Source: Elysia crispata (lineage: Eukaryota > Mollusca > Gastropoda > Plakobranchidae). Taken from it: a DNA stretch of 64,000 nt. The stretch is from positions 27,501 through 91,500 of the forward strand of contig JAWDGP010006875.1 in assembly GCA_033675545.1 (NCBI GenBank), given 5' to 3'. Shown here one piece after another: positions 11,801 through 24,243 of the stretch. Every line of letters begins with the position of its first letter. Position 1 is the first letter of the stretch. The notes under the pieces are model-generated. The model was given only the letters and a program-made list of their open reading frames with translations, made no database searches and had not been told where the DNA came from. A program made the translations under genes and the position numbers.

Positions 11801-14800
11801 TATGAAAATTTTTAAAACATGCCACTCATAAAGTTTTAAATGCGAAACTCAACTTTCATAACACTAGTACGATTATGAAATGAATCAAGACAAACTATCA
11901 AAACTACTAAGAGCTATTTAACAGAATTGAATAAACAAAAACAGCCATGAGGAAGATAAAATTAATCTTATGTCAAATTCATGGACACAATGTAAATATA
12001 TTAACTTTTTTTGGATGCAAAGTAAGCATTTCTGAAACCAAAGAGGACAATCAGTTCAATGTGGAACCACTTACCTGACAGTTCTGAGAACGAAGATCCC
12101 ATAACCTGATGGTTTTGTCCATTGATCCAGATATAAAAGCATCGTCTATTGGAGACATGCATAATGTCACAACCCTGTAGAGACATTCATTGAGATCGTT
12201 TTTTTGTCAATTGATTTTATAAACTGTAATAAATATATTTGAAATCAGGTAACTTTGTTTAAAAAGAATGTTAGGCGGGAAGAAATGTATTTTCAGAGGA
12301 AAAATTTACTAGTTAATTTTTTTTTTTATTTCTCCTATTGGTCATTGTGTGTTCTATTAATTCACAATATAAAACATAAATATAAAATCAAGAGATCAAC
12401 TTCAAAGTATGATACAAAAGTGACAAGTTTACATAAGTTCATGAATCTTGTTTTGACACTTCTGCATACATGCAAATGAGTTCTCATAAACAGGGATTTG
12501 AGATCTTTTTAAAAAAATTGATATGAATTCATAGAAATTCAGTTTACACAAGAACTTTGGAAGAAAAAAAAAACTATAAGGTTATCTGCAAAGATTTGAA
12601 ATTATAAAAATGGCAGAACAGAATACATTGGAAAATTCATTTGAAATTCATCATGGGTAAAGAATTCACTTGGACAAAAATAAACATCATGGCTGCCCCT
12701 TTTTCTTTGAAAAGACTAGAATAAAAATCCAAAATAAATGGAATTTTTTTTGTTTTTTTGTTGTTTTTTTATTTACTCAATATTATTGAAGTCCAGCATC
12801 TTTGTGCTGTGATAAGTAAATGCTTCACAAGGCAAGAACATTAAGTTATTAAAATAACAATGACATGCAACAAATTTGCCTTGCTGTCATGCTGTTTTGC
12901 TATTTGATGTGCATCAATGCCCTCTTGCATAGAAGAATTTACATGTACATAAGCCTAGATTGAAGCATACATATCAACTTTCCAGAGGTCAAGGAGTTTG
13001 CCAAATTTGTTATCAAGAACTATTTACTTACTTTTTTGTATGACCTGGGAAGTACCGGATATATTTGTTGTCATGAAGAGATAAGTATCTTATTGTATCT
13101 GGAAAAAATTGAATTGGGTAAAAAATATCTAAATCAATGAAAGTGCAAACACTATAAATAGTGAGACGAGATTTTCAACCATATTTAAGAGACAAAGGCT
13201 AACAAACCAGATGTTACAAAATCTTAACTGCAAATTATGCCAAATGTAAAGATTTAGAGAATAAATAATGCATTAATGAAATAAAAATAACTTACATGAA
13301 AATTTAAGGTATTCATTGGGGATGACTGATGATAGAAGATGGAGGAATCTGATTTCAGTATAATTGCTATCAGCTGCATGTATAGCCCATAAGATGTGTT
13401 CCCTACAGTACAACTAAGTAAGTAGGATTTCTCTGAATCAATCTGGCTCAACACAGTGGGAGACAGATATTCTGCAGAAGCATAAACTTCTCTTGAATTC
13501 AGAAATAAAAATTCTCTTTTCTGTTTTTTTTTCACCTCTCTGTTGGAAAACAAAAAGAACATTAATACTTTTTATTGTCTATAAAAGTATAATTACTGAA
13601 TTGCAAAGTTTCAGCATTTTTATTTCAAGACATACCATCAACTTTTGTAGAGCAATGTAAGGCTGTGTTTTGTGCATGTGTATAACGAATCAAGTCCACA
13701 CCATACTTTTTGCTGTTTAGAGTCCGTTTAGGCCTGAAAAAGAAATAACAAACTCTTTAGTTTAAGACTCCTCTTAGTGCTGGAAGCTATCATTTACACA
13801 CTAGTTATGTATGAAAAAGGAAAATCAGGTTTCTGTTTCAATTAGGAGATTTGTATTTCTACTTCTTTAACAAATAATTGTGAATTTGTTTTCATCAAAC
13901 ATTTTTGTTGATAAGTTTTCAAATCACTTTGTTTCATCTACAATGAGAGAATAGTTAGCAACATATTTATCTTTGTAAGGATATATCCAAAGACAATTAA
14001 TTTCAAATCATTATTTTGTCAAAAATGGGTCTCTAATGTAAAAAAAAAATAGAAGAGATTTCCGAAAAATAACAAATGATTCACTTGTATTTTGGAGAAG
14101 AAAAGCAAATTTCACCTTGATCTTGATGAGTACACTGAATCATAACAATCTGACTCCTTCAATTTCATAATCATGATTATAAAGGATAAATGGTGACATT
14201 ATCTGTTAGCCAAGTGGCAAAAGACGAAAATCAAAAAATGACCAAAAAATAAAGAAGAAAATGGCCACAATCTATGTCCAGTCCCATCTATTGCATGTCA
14301 AATTCCTTCAGAGTTTTGCATTCATGCATTAGAGATATTGGACAAAATGCCCGTCTGGAATTAATTTTTTTAAAAACTAGATGGACACAAACTGTGCAAA
14401 TTTTGTAAAACCATACTCATAGAATGACTCTAGAGTGCACTTTTTTTTTATCTAAATACTTTTCTTTGCACATTTATCATCCATCGCAGCCCTCGTGGGA
14501 GAACAAATCAAGCACATTATAGTTTAATACACATTTAAAATGAAGATCTTTGTTAAAAAAAATGTCAGTAATCAATTATTACATTCAGGGTAAGACATTG
14601 AACTAGATCAGTAGCAATACTAAGATCGAGTATCCTCAACAGCAAGCACAAAATTAAAATAAAGCAAATTGTTTCTTCTGAGAATCAGAAAAATGAAAAT
14701 CAAAATGTCCAATACTGTTTAAAATCTCCATTGCATTGAGCTAGGGGTGGCAATATCCTAATCTTTAGAACAAGAGAGAGGAAATGTGATTTAAACTGGA

Positions 14801-17800
14801 CATCAGTCATTATATGAAATTAGAAATTAATGCAATAATTATAAAAAAAAAAAAAAAAAAAAAATAATAATAATAATAGTAATAATGCTATTATTATAAT
14901 AATTATTATAACAAACTATGAATTTTGGCTTTTGGTCACTGCGATATGTGGGCAGTGACTTATTGATTCTTTCATAAACACTCTAATTCTACAATAGACT
15001 TGGAGTTGGAGGACATTATGGATGAAACAATTTCATGGTTAAAAATATTGTTGCTGTAGAAGATGATTTTTAAAGTATCATCTAAATCCCCACTAGAATA
15101 TTACTCAGGTAGGACTTTCGATTGTGTATGATGGTTAAGTATATTAAGGTATGATATAGGATATGATGCGGTAGGTTTTTTAAACAGGTAATTCATTTTT
15201 AAAAAATGATTTATACTTAGTCTACTTGAGGCATTAATAAGTTCTACATGAGCAATTCTCAAAAGAGAAAGTCTAGTTGGACAATTTCATGCACGCTTTT
15301 TTCCCATTTCAAAAAGATTTTCTTATAAAATTGATATTTTCTTCATAGCATATTTTGAAGAAATAACAGGCACAGTTTGGAGTACCTATAAGAGCAAAAA
15401 ATTTAACTTGGCGCAGTTTTGTATTGAATCTGTAACCATTTCGTCAATAAAAAAGGTCACATAATAGTGGTGTTTGTAAGTGGGTTATGTTTACAAAGTG
15501 ACCAATTATGTCAGTAAAACCTATAAAGTTTTTCATTCATTTCGCCAAATGGTACCTTTTCACTTAAAAAATGGAACTAACAAAGAGCCACAATTCCTTT
15601 TAGATCCAATCTTTAATATGTGCTCCCCAACGTTATGATCTGTCATTTAGAGGCCTACTTTAAGGAGAGAGCAGATCAGCTGTTATAAAAGCCTAGCTAG
15701 CTCCCTACATACTTGTACAAAGAAGGATGCAAAAATAGACTTCACTTCACTGCAATAATCAGGGGTGAATGCAAACCCTTAAATCTGATTGAGTTTCTGA
15801 AAACAAACTACAGTGGAAACCTCATAATTCGAATTGTGTGGGAATCGATTAAAACTTTGAATTAAGGGAATTCGAATCACACAAAAAGTGGCACAACTGA
15901 ATCTATGACTTATTAACTGAGTGTGTACTATGCCTGCAAAGAGCAACTTGCCCCTTCCCCGGTCCCATATTCCTACAATATCAGTGTTACTACCGGCACT
16001 CTTAGGGCAGGGATTAATTTTGCTTGCTGCTTTTATATTGACATATCGACTTTGAATTCAGAGAATCAAATCAGAAAATCGAAATAATCAGACTTCAGTT
16101 TTTGAGGTTTCCATTGTAGTTTGTTTCATCATTCATGTCATACTGTAACGTCTGGAATAAGCATCGTTCATTGTTTACTTTCACTTATGGGACTGGACCA
16201 TAGTTATCAAGTTCACCAGAAATGATCTCTTTCTTCATTCTACTTCTGGTCTTAATAGACAAAGGGCCGTTCAGTTCCATTTCTGTCATTGCTGCTGGGG
16301 GGTAACGTCGGGGGAAAAAAACTTACTCACCCTAATAAAGGGAAGCATTTGTTGTCCCATACAAATGTGAACAGCTATTTCTGACGCTTATTTTTTGAAT
16401 TCCTTGTTTCAAAAGATTTAATCATTTTATTTTTGGCATAAATATAAGCATGTTTAAAACTTCGGGTAATGAAAAAAACACTGGGCATTATCATGGTTCT
16501 TCCAATGTTATGATAACCCAAACAGGTTCTTTACTTCCGTTTCTTATGGTCTTCTTTCTAAGTATTTTTCTCTGTCTAATTTCAACTATTTTTTAATCCT
16601 AGGGTGGGAAAAGTGGGAGCTGCACGTTTAACTTAGTTTCAGGTTCATAATTATTTACAACAATGGGTGAATTGATTAGATCTATGTGCTTCACGATCTT
16701 CACTGACATGTAATGACTGAAAATTATGTCACTGTAAAATCAGGAAGAACAAAATGTTCTTAGATTTACTTGTTGAATCTTGATCAACATTGTAGACACT
16801 CTAGTCTCCAGCTGTTGGTGAGGAATCAACATCCAGGCAGTTTACACTGAAGTCTAAATCAGTTTAAAAGCAGCAAACACAAAATTCTAGAACAAGTTCC
16901 TCTCAATGTTAGAATGACCACAAATTATGTCACTGTAACATCCGGAAGAACAAAATTTTCATAGACTTATTCCTACAATCCCTATAAACACTGTAGACAC
17001 ATTAGACTCGAGCTCTAGATGAGGAATAAGAATGCAGCCAACTTGCACAGAAATTTAAATGAGGTTAAAAGCTGCAAACCCAAAATTCTCAAGCAAGTTC
17101 TTCCCGATGATACAAATTGAAGTCCATTACTACCATGAGTCTTTCTATTAAAATATATATCACTTTAACCTTACATTGTTACAAGCTTCAAATATGAAGG
17201 TGTGAGGCGTCACGGTAATAATAATTTAAGAGCAATGAAAACCAATCTGCGTAAATCCACTTTCATGTTCAAACAACGAAGTTTCACTTTGTATTCAATG
17301 CAACTCTTCTTCTTGAAGGAAAAAGATGGTCAATTTATGAAATAGTGTGTATTTTGTCACTGAAACTGTCAAATAGCGGCCGACTTAACTGCCGCTCTAA
17401 TTGGCCGTAACGCGACAGAAGTGTACTAACAGCTAATCTAATCAGCCATGAACACTTGGAGGGTTAATGACTAATAACATCTATTTTCTCACACTTTGTA
17501 ATACTGGTATGGTTTTTTCTGCTTATAAGATGTCACCAGTAACATCGGGAAGATGAATCTGTGGTGATGAAAACAGTATTATTGCAGTTATCGGCCCAAC
17601 TTACCCTAAGCTTTATAATTGTACTTTTCTTACCGAATTTGATATGCTGAACATGAATATGAGGGTTTTATTCGTTGCAAATAAATATTTTTCAAGATAT
17701 AAGCAATTTTGCATTGCTTCAAAATCTCATTAAACTTTAAGTTTCAATTTCATTGGGAAACATTCAATTGTGAAGCCCGACGTGAAGTGGGCTGATATCT

Positions 17801-18287
17801 GCAATTTTACCATGAAAACTAAACATTTCTTTCATATTCCCTATTGTCTAAAAATTTATCTCCAAAACCATTTTCTTTTTAATTCAAACCTTTCTTTTTG
17901 GCATAGATCTTAAACAAATTTTAGGCAAAAAAAATTATACAAAATAAAACATTAGATCTAGAATCTAGGTCTAATGTGACGATTTAGGGTTGACTTTCTG
18001 AGAGTGGCTCCTAGGTATGGCCCGATCAAACAAGTACTCCTTAATGTGATGGAGATACTGTACCCATTAGGAAATCCTTAATTGCTCTTATTAAGTTTAT
18101 ATTTTTTCTTTTTTGAAACAACTTACGTTCCATTTAAACAATCGTAAATTACGATCGAGTCGTCATCGCTACTCGTAAGAAGCGTTTCTCCGTTAGCAGA
18201 AAAATTTAGGCTGCTGATTCTATCAGTATTTTCTCTAAAAATCTTTGCTACACGCAAGCTTCTAACAACGTCGTCAACGAGCTTCAT
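5864..18287 (-). CDS. WDR82: WDR82, WD-repeat subunit of SET1/COMPASS and PNUTS-PP1
   Basis: Seen: nine coding exons join in frame on the minus strand at 18287-18127, 13733-13636, 13098-13032, 12174-12075, 11519-11403, 10293-10138, 8663-8594, 6926-6784 and 5893-5864. All have GT donors and AG acceptors. They total 942 nt, giving 313 aa and a TGA stop. The N-terminus reads [20 protein letters not shown] and the C-terminus [10 protein letters not shown] signatures include [11 protein letters not shown] (exon 1), [13 protein letters not shown] (about residues 130-142) and DGKVHCW (exon 8). Known: vertebrate WDR82 is also 313 aa, with the same landmarks. It recruits SETD1A/B to Ser5-phosphorylated RNA polymerase II for H3K4 trimethylation, and serves the PNUTS-PP1 phosphatase in termination. 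Inference: an intact orthologue acting in the nucleus. Introns are long (intron 1 about 4.4 kb) and carry transposon remnants listed separately. Confidence 0.97.
8946..9047 (+). mobile_element. LINE reverse-transcriptase C-terminal tail, fragment
   Basis: About 34 codons read [19 protein letters not shown] then [13 protein letters not shown] and a TGA. This is the same protein end found at 26125, 29572 and 41420. It lies in a WDR82 intron, opposite in sense to the gene. Only the last residues of the retrotransposon protein survive, as expected of a strongly 5'-truncated LINE copy. Confidence 0.65.
9060..10080 (+). repeat. Interspersed repeat, copy 1 (related to 54525-55060)
   Basis: Blocks match the ABHD6-intron repeat in the same order and orientation: CAAACCTCATTTATTCTTAG (9085-9104), the GATTTCGAGG..TTAACTTTGAATTAG segment, AGGAATGCCACA near 9200, and a distal CCCTTCTCTTAG...CTGAGCTGGAG block near 10040-10075. 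The stretch between blocks is longer here. It follows directly on the LINE tail, so it may include the 3' untranslated end of that LINE. Confidence 0.45.
14838..14920. repeat. Poly-A and (AAT)n tract with AT-rich inverted segment
   Basis: A run of about 23 A is followed by (AAT)n and by TATTATTATAATAATTATTA, which can fold back on the (AAT)n. Simple sequence in WDR82 intron 1. Confidence 0.8.
15811..16116. mobile_element. Pogo/Tigger-type MITE in WDR82 intron 1
   Basis: The left end TA-CAGTGGAAACCTCA (15809 onward) and the right end TGAGGTTTCCATTG-TA (to 16118) are inverted repeats with one mismatch, flanked by TA. Known: pogo/Tigger elements start CAGTGG..CC and duplicate TA on insertion. 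The 306-bp interior has ATTCGAATT-type palindromes and no open frame, so it is non-autonomous. The similarity continues about 8 bp beyond the TA (AAACAAAC and GTTTGTTT). Confidence 0.7.
16712..17110. repeat. About 200-bp tandem duplication in WDR82 intron 1
   Basis: Two adjacent copies start near 16712 and 16912. Shared landmarks in order are AATTATGTCACTGTAA, GGAAGAACAAAAT, ACTGTAGACAC or ATTGTAGACAC, GAGGAAT, AAAAGC.GCAAAC and CAAGTTC. The copies differ at many sites, so the duplication is old. No coding potential. Confidence 0.65.
17583..17803. mobile_element. MITE with GGCCCAAC terminal inverted repeats, short copy
   Basis: The left end reads TGCAGTTATCGGCCCAACTT and the right end is AAGTGGGCTGATATCTGCA, the imperfect reverse complement. 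The body shares AATTTGATATGCTGAACA, AATATGA and TTGCAAATAAATA.TTTTCAA with the element at 50204-50983. No open reading frame. It lies in WDR82 intron 1. Confidence 0.65.
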
Positions 18288-19649
18288 TTCACAGTATTAA
18301 AAGTAAAAACATTATCTGCTTGGCGAGCATGTATCTAGATAAAGATTAGGGAAAATGCTTTTAAGTTTGAAATGTGAAACAATAGAATATAATCGCAAGT
18401 CTACTTCAGACTTAAAAAAGTACCGACAGGAAGTTGACTGTTTCGTTTTCATGAGAAGGGAAGTATTGCAGTAAATTTAGTACTGCATTGAATATTTTTT
18501 TCTTTTCTTTTATTTTTTTAAGCAATTTTTTTTTCAATAATAATCTTTTTGGTTTAAACATTGCTCGTATAACCAGTTTATAATTATGATATAGGAAAAC
18601 ATTTTGGGCACCAAAAATCATCTTGACGATGTTTCGAACATGGAAGCGTGTATTTCATTATACTTTGAAGCGTGTATTCTTGTACGTTGCTTGGGTCAAT
18701 ACACATTGGGTGTATCCTTTCTCTAGACTATCAGTAATCTATGTGCTACATGAATTAATACAGAACGTGGTTAATTTTTAATGCTATTTGCATGAAATTT
18801 CGCTGTCTATTTTTTTTCAAGATGCTGGGATATGTGCACTAGGCTTAGTGCAAGAAAATAATGGAAAGCTGTATTAAACTTCTTTAAAAGTGTAGGTCTT
18901 TGCACTAACTAAAATTGGTTCTAAAATATTGCCTTATAAGGCTAAGTCGTGATAACTCTTTTAGAAACCCCAGAACAGTTGATAAATAATATAGAGCCCT
19001 CCTTGAATTTTCATTTTATTTAATAGCTGTATCGATCATCATCTGCTCCTTTTCTCATGCCTAAATAACCCTAACCATGCACTTTTAACCGATGTAAATT
19101 ATATTTCACATTTTCCTTGCCATTCGCTTTTATAGCATACTCTTAAATTTTCTGTATTTTCTTTCACGTCCTTGCTTGTATGTTTTCGATCATTCTACTC
19201 TTATCTGTCTCTCTATTCCGGTTAAGAGCTAAGTGCAGTTCATACATATAATTTCATCTATTCTGCTTTTGGTGTCGGTTGAGAGAGAGAGAGAGAGTTA
19301 AAAATCAAATTTCTCCAAGCACCATCTAGGCTTACTTTATGAACGGTTTCATTTTTTATTTAATATTTGCATGAAAAATTCTATGTGGCTTAATTTCTAT
19401 TCTTTAACATAATTCCTAACAAATTATTTCTTTTAAATACCCATCTGATGTATCAAGGATCTGTCATTATTATGTTCGAAAAATAAAGATACACATTATA
19501 CTTGCGTGAGTGTTTTTGTGTGAGAGCAGGAATAATCTGGCGTTCATACGATTTCTTTAAATAATTTAAAACAATTGTACTCTGGAATCAATACATTTTT
19601 TTTAATGTGTCTGCAGAGATGAGCTATAAACAGATGGAAATTGAAACAG

Positions 19650-19653
<4 letters not shown>

Positions 19654-19744
<91 letters not shown>
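19654..19744. repeat. (GA)n microsatellite
   Basis: About 90 bp of pure GA. The minus-strand Leu-Ser open frames over it are artefacts. Confidence 0.95.
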
Positions 19745-19746
<2 letters not shown>

Positions 19747-20261
19747 TGGGGGTGGTGATGAAAAGAAACTAGTTGTAAAAGCATAAGCAGGATGAAAGAT
19801 AAAGAGAAGGATCCGAGAGGTCATTGAGGTCACCATAGACCGGCCACGCAATTTTTGTTGTTGTCAGTTTTCGTTAGAAATTTGGATATTTATACCGGTA
19901 CTTACCTTTGGGGCGACGATTATGCAATGAAACTACATGTATCGAAGTTTGACAAGAACTATGGCTCGTGTGCCTGTAAGCTCTACTTTAGAAACTGGGA
20001 GACGTTGGATAAGATCTTTCACAGTAAAACAAATTTTTCCTTTCATTGATCAAACGTAATGGAAAATGATTTCACAATCATGTCTTAACCTCATTTTGAT
20101 TGATCTCTGTTGTCTCTTTAGTAATTATTACTGGTGGGTTTTTTTTAATGGGTCTGCATTAAAGGTACAATAACTTGTAATTAATGTCCTGAAAAAAAAA
20201 CATATAAACCTGATTGGCCTTCTTTTGTTTCTCGACCTTAATTTCTCTTATCTTTATTCCT

Positions 20262-20263
<2 letters not shown>

Positions 20264-20343
<80 letters not shown>

Positions 20344-20367
20344 TCTCTCTCTCCCCCCCCCCCCCCT
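20264..20367. repeat. (TC)n microsatellite followed by poly-C
   Basis: TC dinucleotides with one CACTC interruption near 20338, ending in a C run of about 14 bases. Confidence 0.95.
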
Positions 20368-21750
20368 TTTTCCTCTCCTTTTTATATGTTATCTTATCAT
20401 TGTCTATTTTACTCGAGTTTGTGTTAAAGTGTTAGAAGCAATTGGGTGATTCCTAACTGGCACCTTTTCGTACATGAGACGAAGCACCAGCGCAATCTCT
20501 GGAAACCTCTGTTTAAGTAGGTATTCCAAACTGAGCTGTTAGCCGACGGGAAAATGGTCGGCCGGGCATGAAAAACGTAGATCTATCCTTTTTTTAAAGT
20601 GTTGTGTTATCGTCATTAATAATATTTTTTCAATAAAAACCATATCAAAATGTTGTGTCATTTATCGTCTTTTCTTTTGTATATGTAAGGGATGCAACTC
20701 GCTAACAATCACAAGTCGGGATTATTGGAGTGAGACACCTTTTGGTCGCCTTGCACAGAGGTCAGCGTGTGCACATTGGTCCTTGTCGACGGTGCATCGT
20801 TGACTCATAGGTGCAGGTATTTGGGCGCAATTCTAGTTTCCTAAAGTTCTTTGTTGGTTCTGTTATTTTTAGCTCCCTCTTTTTCTAGCAGAAATCTAGA
20901 AACTTCTAAATAGTACCTGTAACCTTACGTTGTTATTTTCATCATTATGCTTTCGAATAACGCATTATCTCTATACGTCTATAGTTAATAATTTTAATTA
21001 TATTTGGCTCTCTTTGTAGTCCTATATTCTATTTATCAGCCTGTCGGGTTATGAATTAGGAAGGATTTTTTTTTTGGTCGTGTATGTATCTGCTCGCTGT
21101 AGTTAGGACCCCAACTAGCGCACGCGGTAAAATTTAGCGCACGTTCTCGTCACTCTCGTTCCAGCCACCAAAGTGACAAGACGCGTTTCTTACTGTGTTA
21201 AAGTTTTAAGAAGGTCTAAGCCACGTGGGGACCAATGTTCCATTTTGATGTACCTTAATTAAAGAGAAGTTAATGTAGCTCATTCGTGAATCGTGTGCAA
21301 GGTAAAACTTATTTTTTTTCTCTTTATTATTATTATATGACTTTTGTTACAAAAAATGTTTAGAAATTAGACTAAATTACTTTTTTTTTCTTAGAATTAA
21401 CTCTAAAGTAAACTGTAAAACAAAGTCGCGAGCTTAATATGTTAAATCATTTTCTTTTTCTTCCTACGTAATAGTTATCTTTTTGTTTTCAACTACGCGT
21501 GTATTTTAATCTACTTTTTGCATGTCTACCTTACTTTTATATTCGCTATAATCCGGGCTTGGTTAAAGACTTATAGTTTTACGGTTGTTATTTCCCTTGA
21601 CATTATGATGACTGCTAGACAGTGATATGATAATTGGAGAGGCGGGCCTGACAGACTTAGTGCAGAGACTGAGTACCATCTTCAAGTGAGCACGTGGTCG
21701 ACTGCTTGGCACCATTTTATTCTTCCTTCCATTCTTCTTCTTAGTCATCT

Positions 21751-21886
<136 letters not shown>

Positions 21887-23194
21887 ACTTGCTGTTGAGA
21901 TTTCTGCCTAGTTATTGAGGTTAATTTAATGTTTCGACTGTTGTCGTTTATTTTATGGTTGGTTGAGCATGCCGCTCAGTGAGATTGTGTGTGCGCTAGA
22001 CTGAGAGTGCATAATCTACATTGTATGTTTTCTAGTAATGCTTGGCTCTCTGTTTCAGTGGGCTGAAAGAAGGTTTAGTTAGAGGTATAATCATGACCCA
22101 TGTTTGCATGGTTTGTTAATTTATTTTGTAAACTATAACTTGGCTGCTCTTAATCTCTGTGACTCTGAATTAATATGTTGTAACTCTTTATTACAGACAG
22201 CGGGTCTGGTTGGGTTTTACTTTCACGTTTATCTTCTTAGTTGGGTTTTGTTTTTATTCCGTTTTGTTTTATTATTATTTCGTTTTATCTCTTGGATTTT
22301 ATCTCCTTGGGTTTTATTTCTCTGAGTTTTGTTTCCTTGGTTTTCATTTTTCCAAATTCTGGATTACTGATAGTTTGATAAGCTCGATTGTCGCTGCATA
22401 ATTGTATTAGCCAGAGTTGTACACTGTATCCTTCTGTTGGTTATCTTTAACAGTATTTGACTTAGATTGATCTATCTGAGCTGAATTTTATTGGTTTTAT
22501 AATCCTGACGGAAATTGTATCCTGTGTAAGGATTTTAGTTGTGAGACCTTCTTTATTATCCTGTTTTCTAACATCACTTCCCCCTTTTTAATAAAATTTT
22601 AGCTGTACTTTATATAACTTGCACCTGAGTTGTGTTGTAGTTAGAACTAACGTCTGCGCTGTTGTACTTTGTATTGTCTGGGGTGCTTTGGTGCTGATCC
22701 CTACTAGACTAGGTTGAAGGAAGGAAGTAAGCCTCCCTCACATATAACTTTGGCATGAAAAAATATCCGATAGGTCTATTAAAGAGCGTGTGAAAGGTGT
22801 CAGTGTTTTGTAAATTATTGTCCGATTCGCGGCAGCGCCGAGCTCGGCCGATCCGACCTAGCTCTCTTCAAATGACTATGATCGCTCTTACCACAAGAAA
22901 GATATTTTTATACGGTTTGAAACACATTAAAGGGCAGTAATTCTGCTTTCTTTTGATACCACACACAACGAGGCACGCCGTGAAGAAGGATAAGAAACTT
23001 CGAGAAGAAGACGAAAATTTAGAATTTTTAATGGTTTCAAGGAACATTTCCCGGCTTGTGTAGTACCAAAAGGAAGGCCATCCATTTTTCTAAAAGAATT
23101 CACAAACATCATTTGATTGTGTACCCTGTGGATGCAGCGAAAAGAGTTCAAACGCAGACACTTAGACCCATTTTAGCCCTTGCCGAGACCCGAA

Positions 23195-23300
23195 ATGACG
23201 GCGGGTCAGTCTAGTCAACAGACTCAGTCCGGCATGTGTGGAGAACCCATAGCAGAACGCACTTCGCATCCCCAAACACTCAATGCGGAGGACATTTTAT
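23195..23300 (+). CDS. Candidate first exon of unknown gene (weak)
   Basis: Seen: an in-frame TAG lies upstream, then an ATG opens 35 codons (MTAGQSSQQTQSGMCG... ending NAEDIL), followed by a good donor TAT|GTGAGT at 23301. The residue mix (Gln, Ser, Thr) is bland. The next acceptor, ACAACAG at about 24243, would join in frame but reaches a stop within about 50 codons. No family recognised. It may be chance. Confidence 0.2.
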
Positions 23301-23962
23301 GTGAGTTAATACTACTTTATTTCTTTACATAAATTGATTTAATTATATTGGTTAATATATGTGTAATAAGAACTATTTTATTTTCTTATCGACTGTCGGT
23401 AAACGGAACAGCCACACTCTCATTCAAGAGTGACCTTCACTACTTTACCTTCGCTGACCTTATGACGTCCTGAGAATATTATTTTCTATCGGCTCTCCTG
23501 TGCAATGGTTCTAAAAATAGGTCTAACTTGTGCATTTCTGTAAAATTTGTAGACAGCTGTTTTGCGTTTGTTAAGTGTTTACGTTTTGATATGAATCATA
23601 TATCTATAGATCTAATTTGATTCAATATTGAAACAGACACAGTAAATCTTATTTTCTCACAAGGCAGAAGTACTAACACTAATGTTTTAGTCAAGATTGT
23701 AGTACATAATGCTTAGATCTACGAGAATTTGAAATTGACAGTTGTACTTGTACTGTAGTCTGTAGATCAAGGATGGTCTGGACAGTAACTAAAAACAAAA
23801 GCAATTTTCGATCATATATCAGTAAATGATATTTATGAGACTTTTCTATAATTTTGTCATAGGATGCAATTTGCTTTAAAAGAAAGTACAAGACAATTTA
23901 AGTACACATGTCTGGCCTCTAGATCATTGTTCACAGTCACATCTTGCGAAGGTTTTTTTTTT

Positions 23963-23975
23963 TTTTAAATTATTA

Positions 23976-24062
<87 letters not shown>

Positions 24063-24084
24063 ATTATTATTACTACTACTACTA
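23963..24084. repeat. (ATT)n trinucleotide tract
   Basis: About 120 bp of TTA/ATT repeats with a short (CTA)n end, preceded by a T run. Confidence 0.95.
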
Positions 24085-24243
24085 CATATGTTTACATTGT
24101 ATTATTGTAATTACATTGTATTTTATTAAATTTTTTTAAAACTTTTTTTGGTGGAATGGTGGTTTTGCTTTTGGTTTATAAAGCACCTTCATAACAGGTT
24201 TTAAATAGCTTTTATTTATCATCAACATTTATTTTACAACAGA

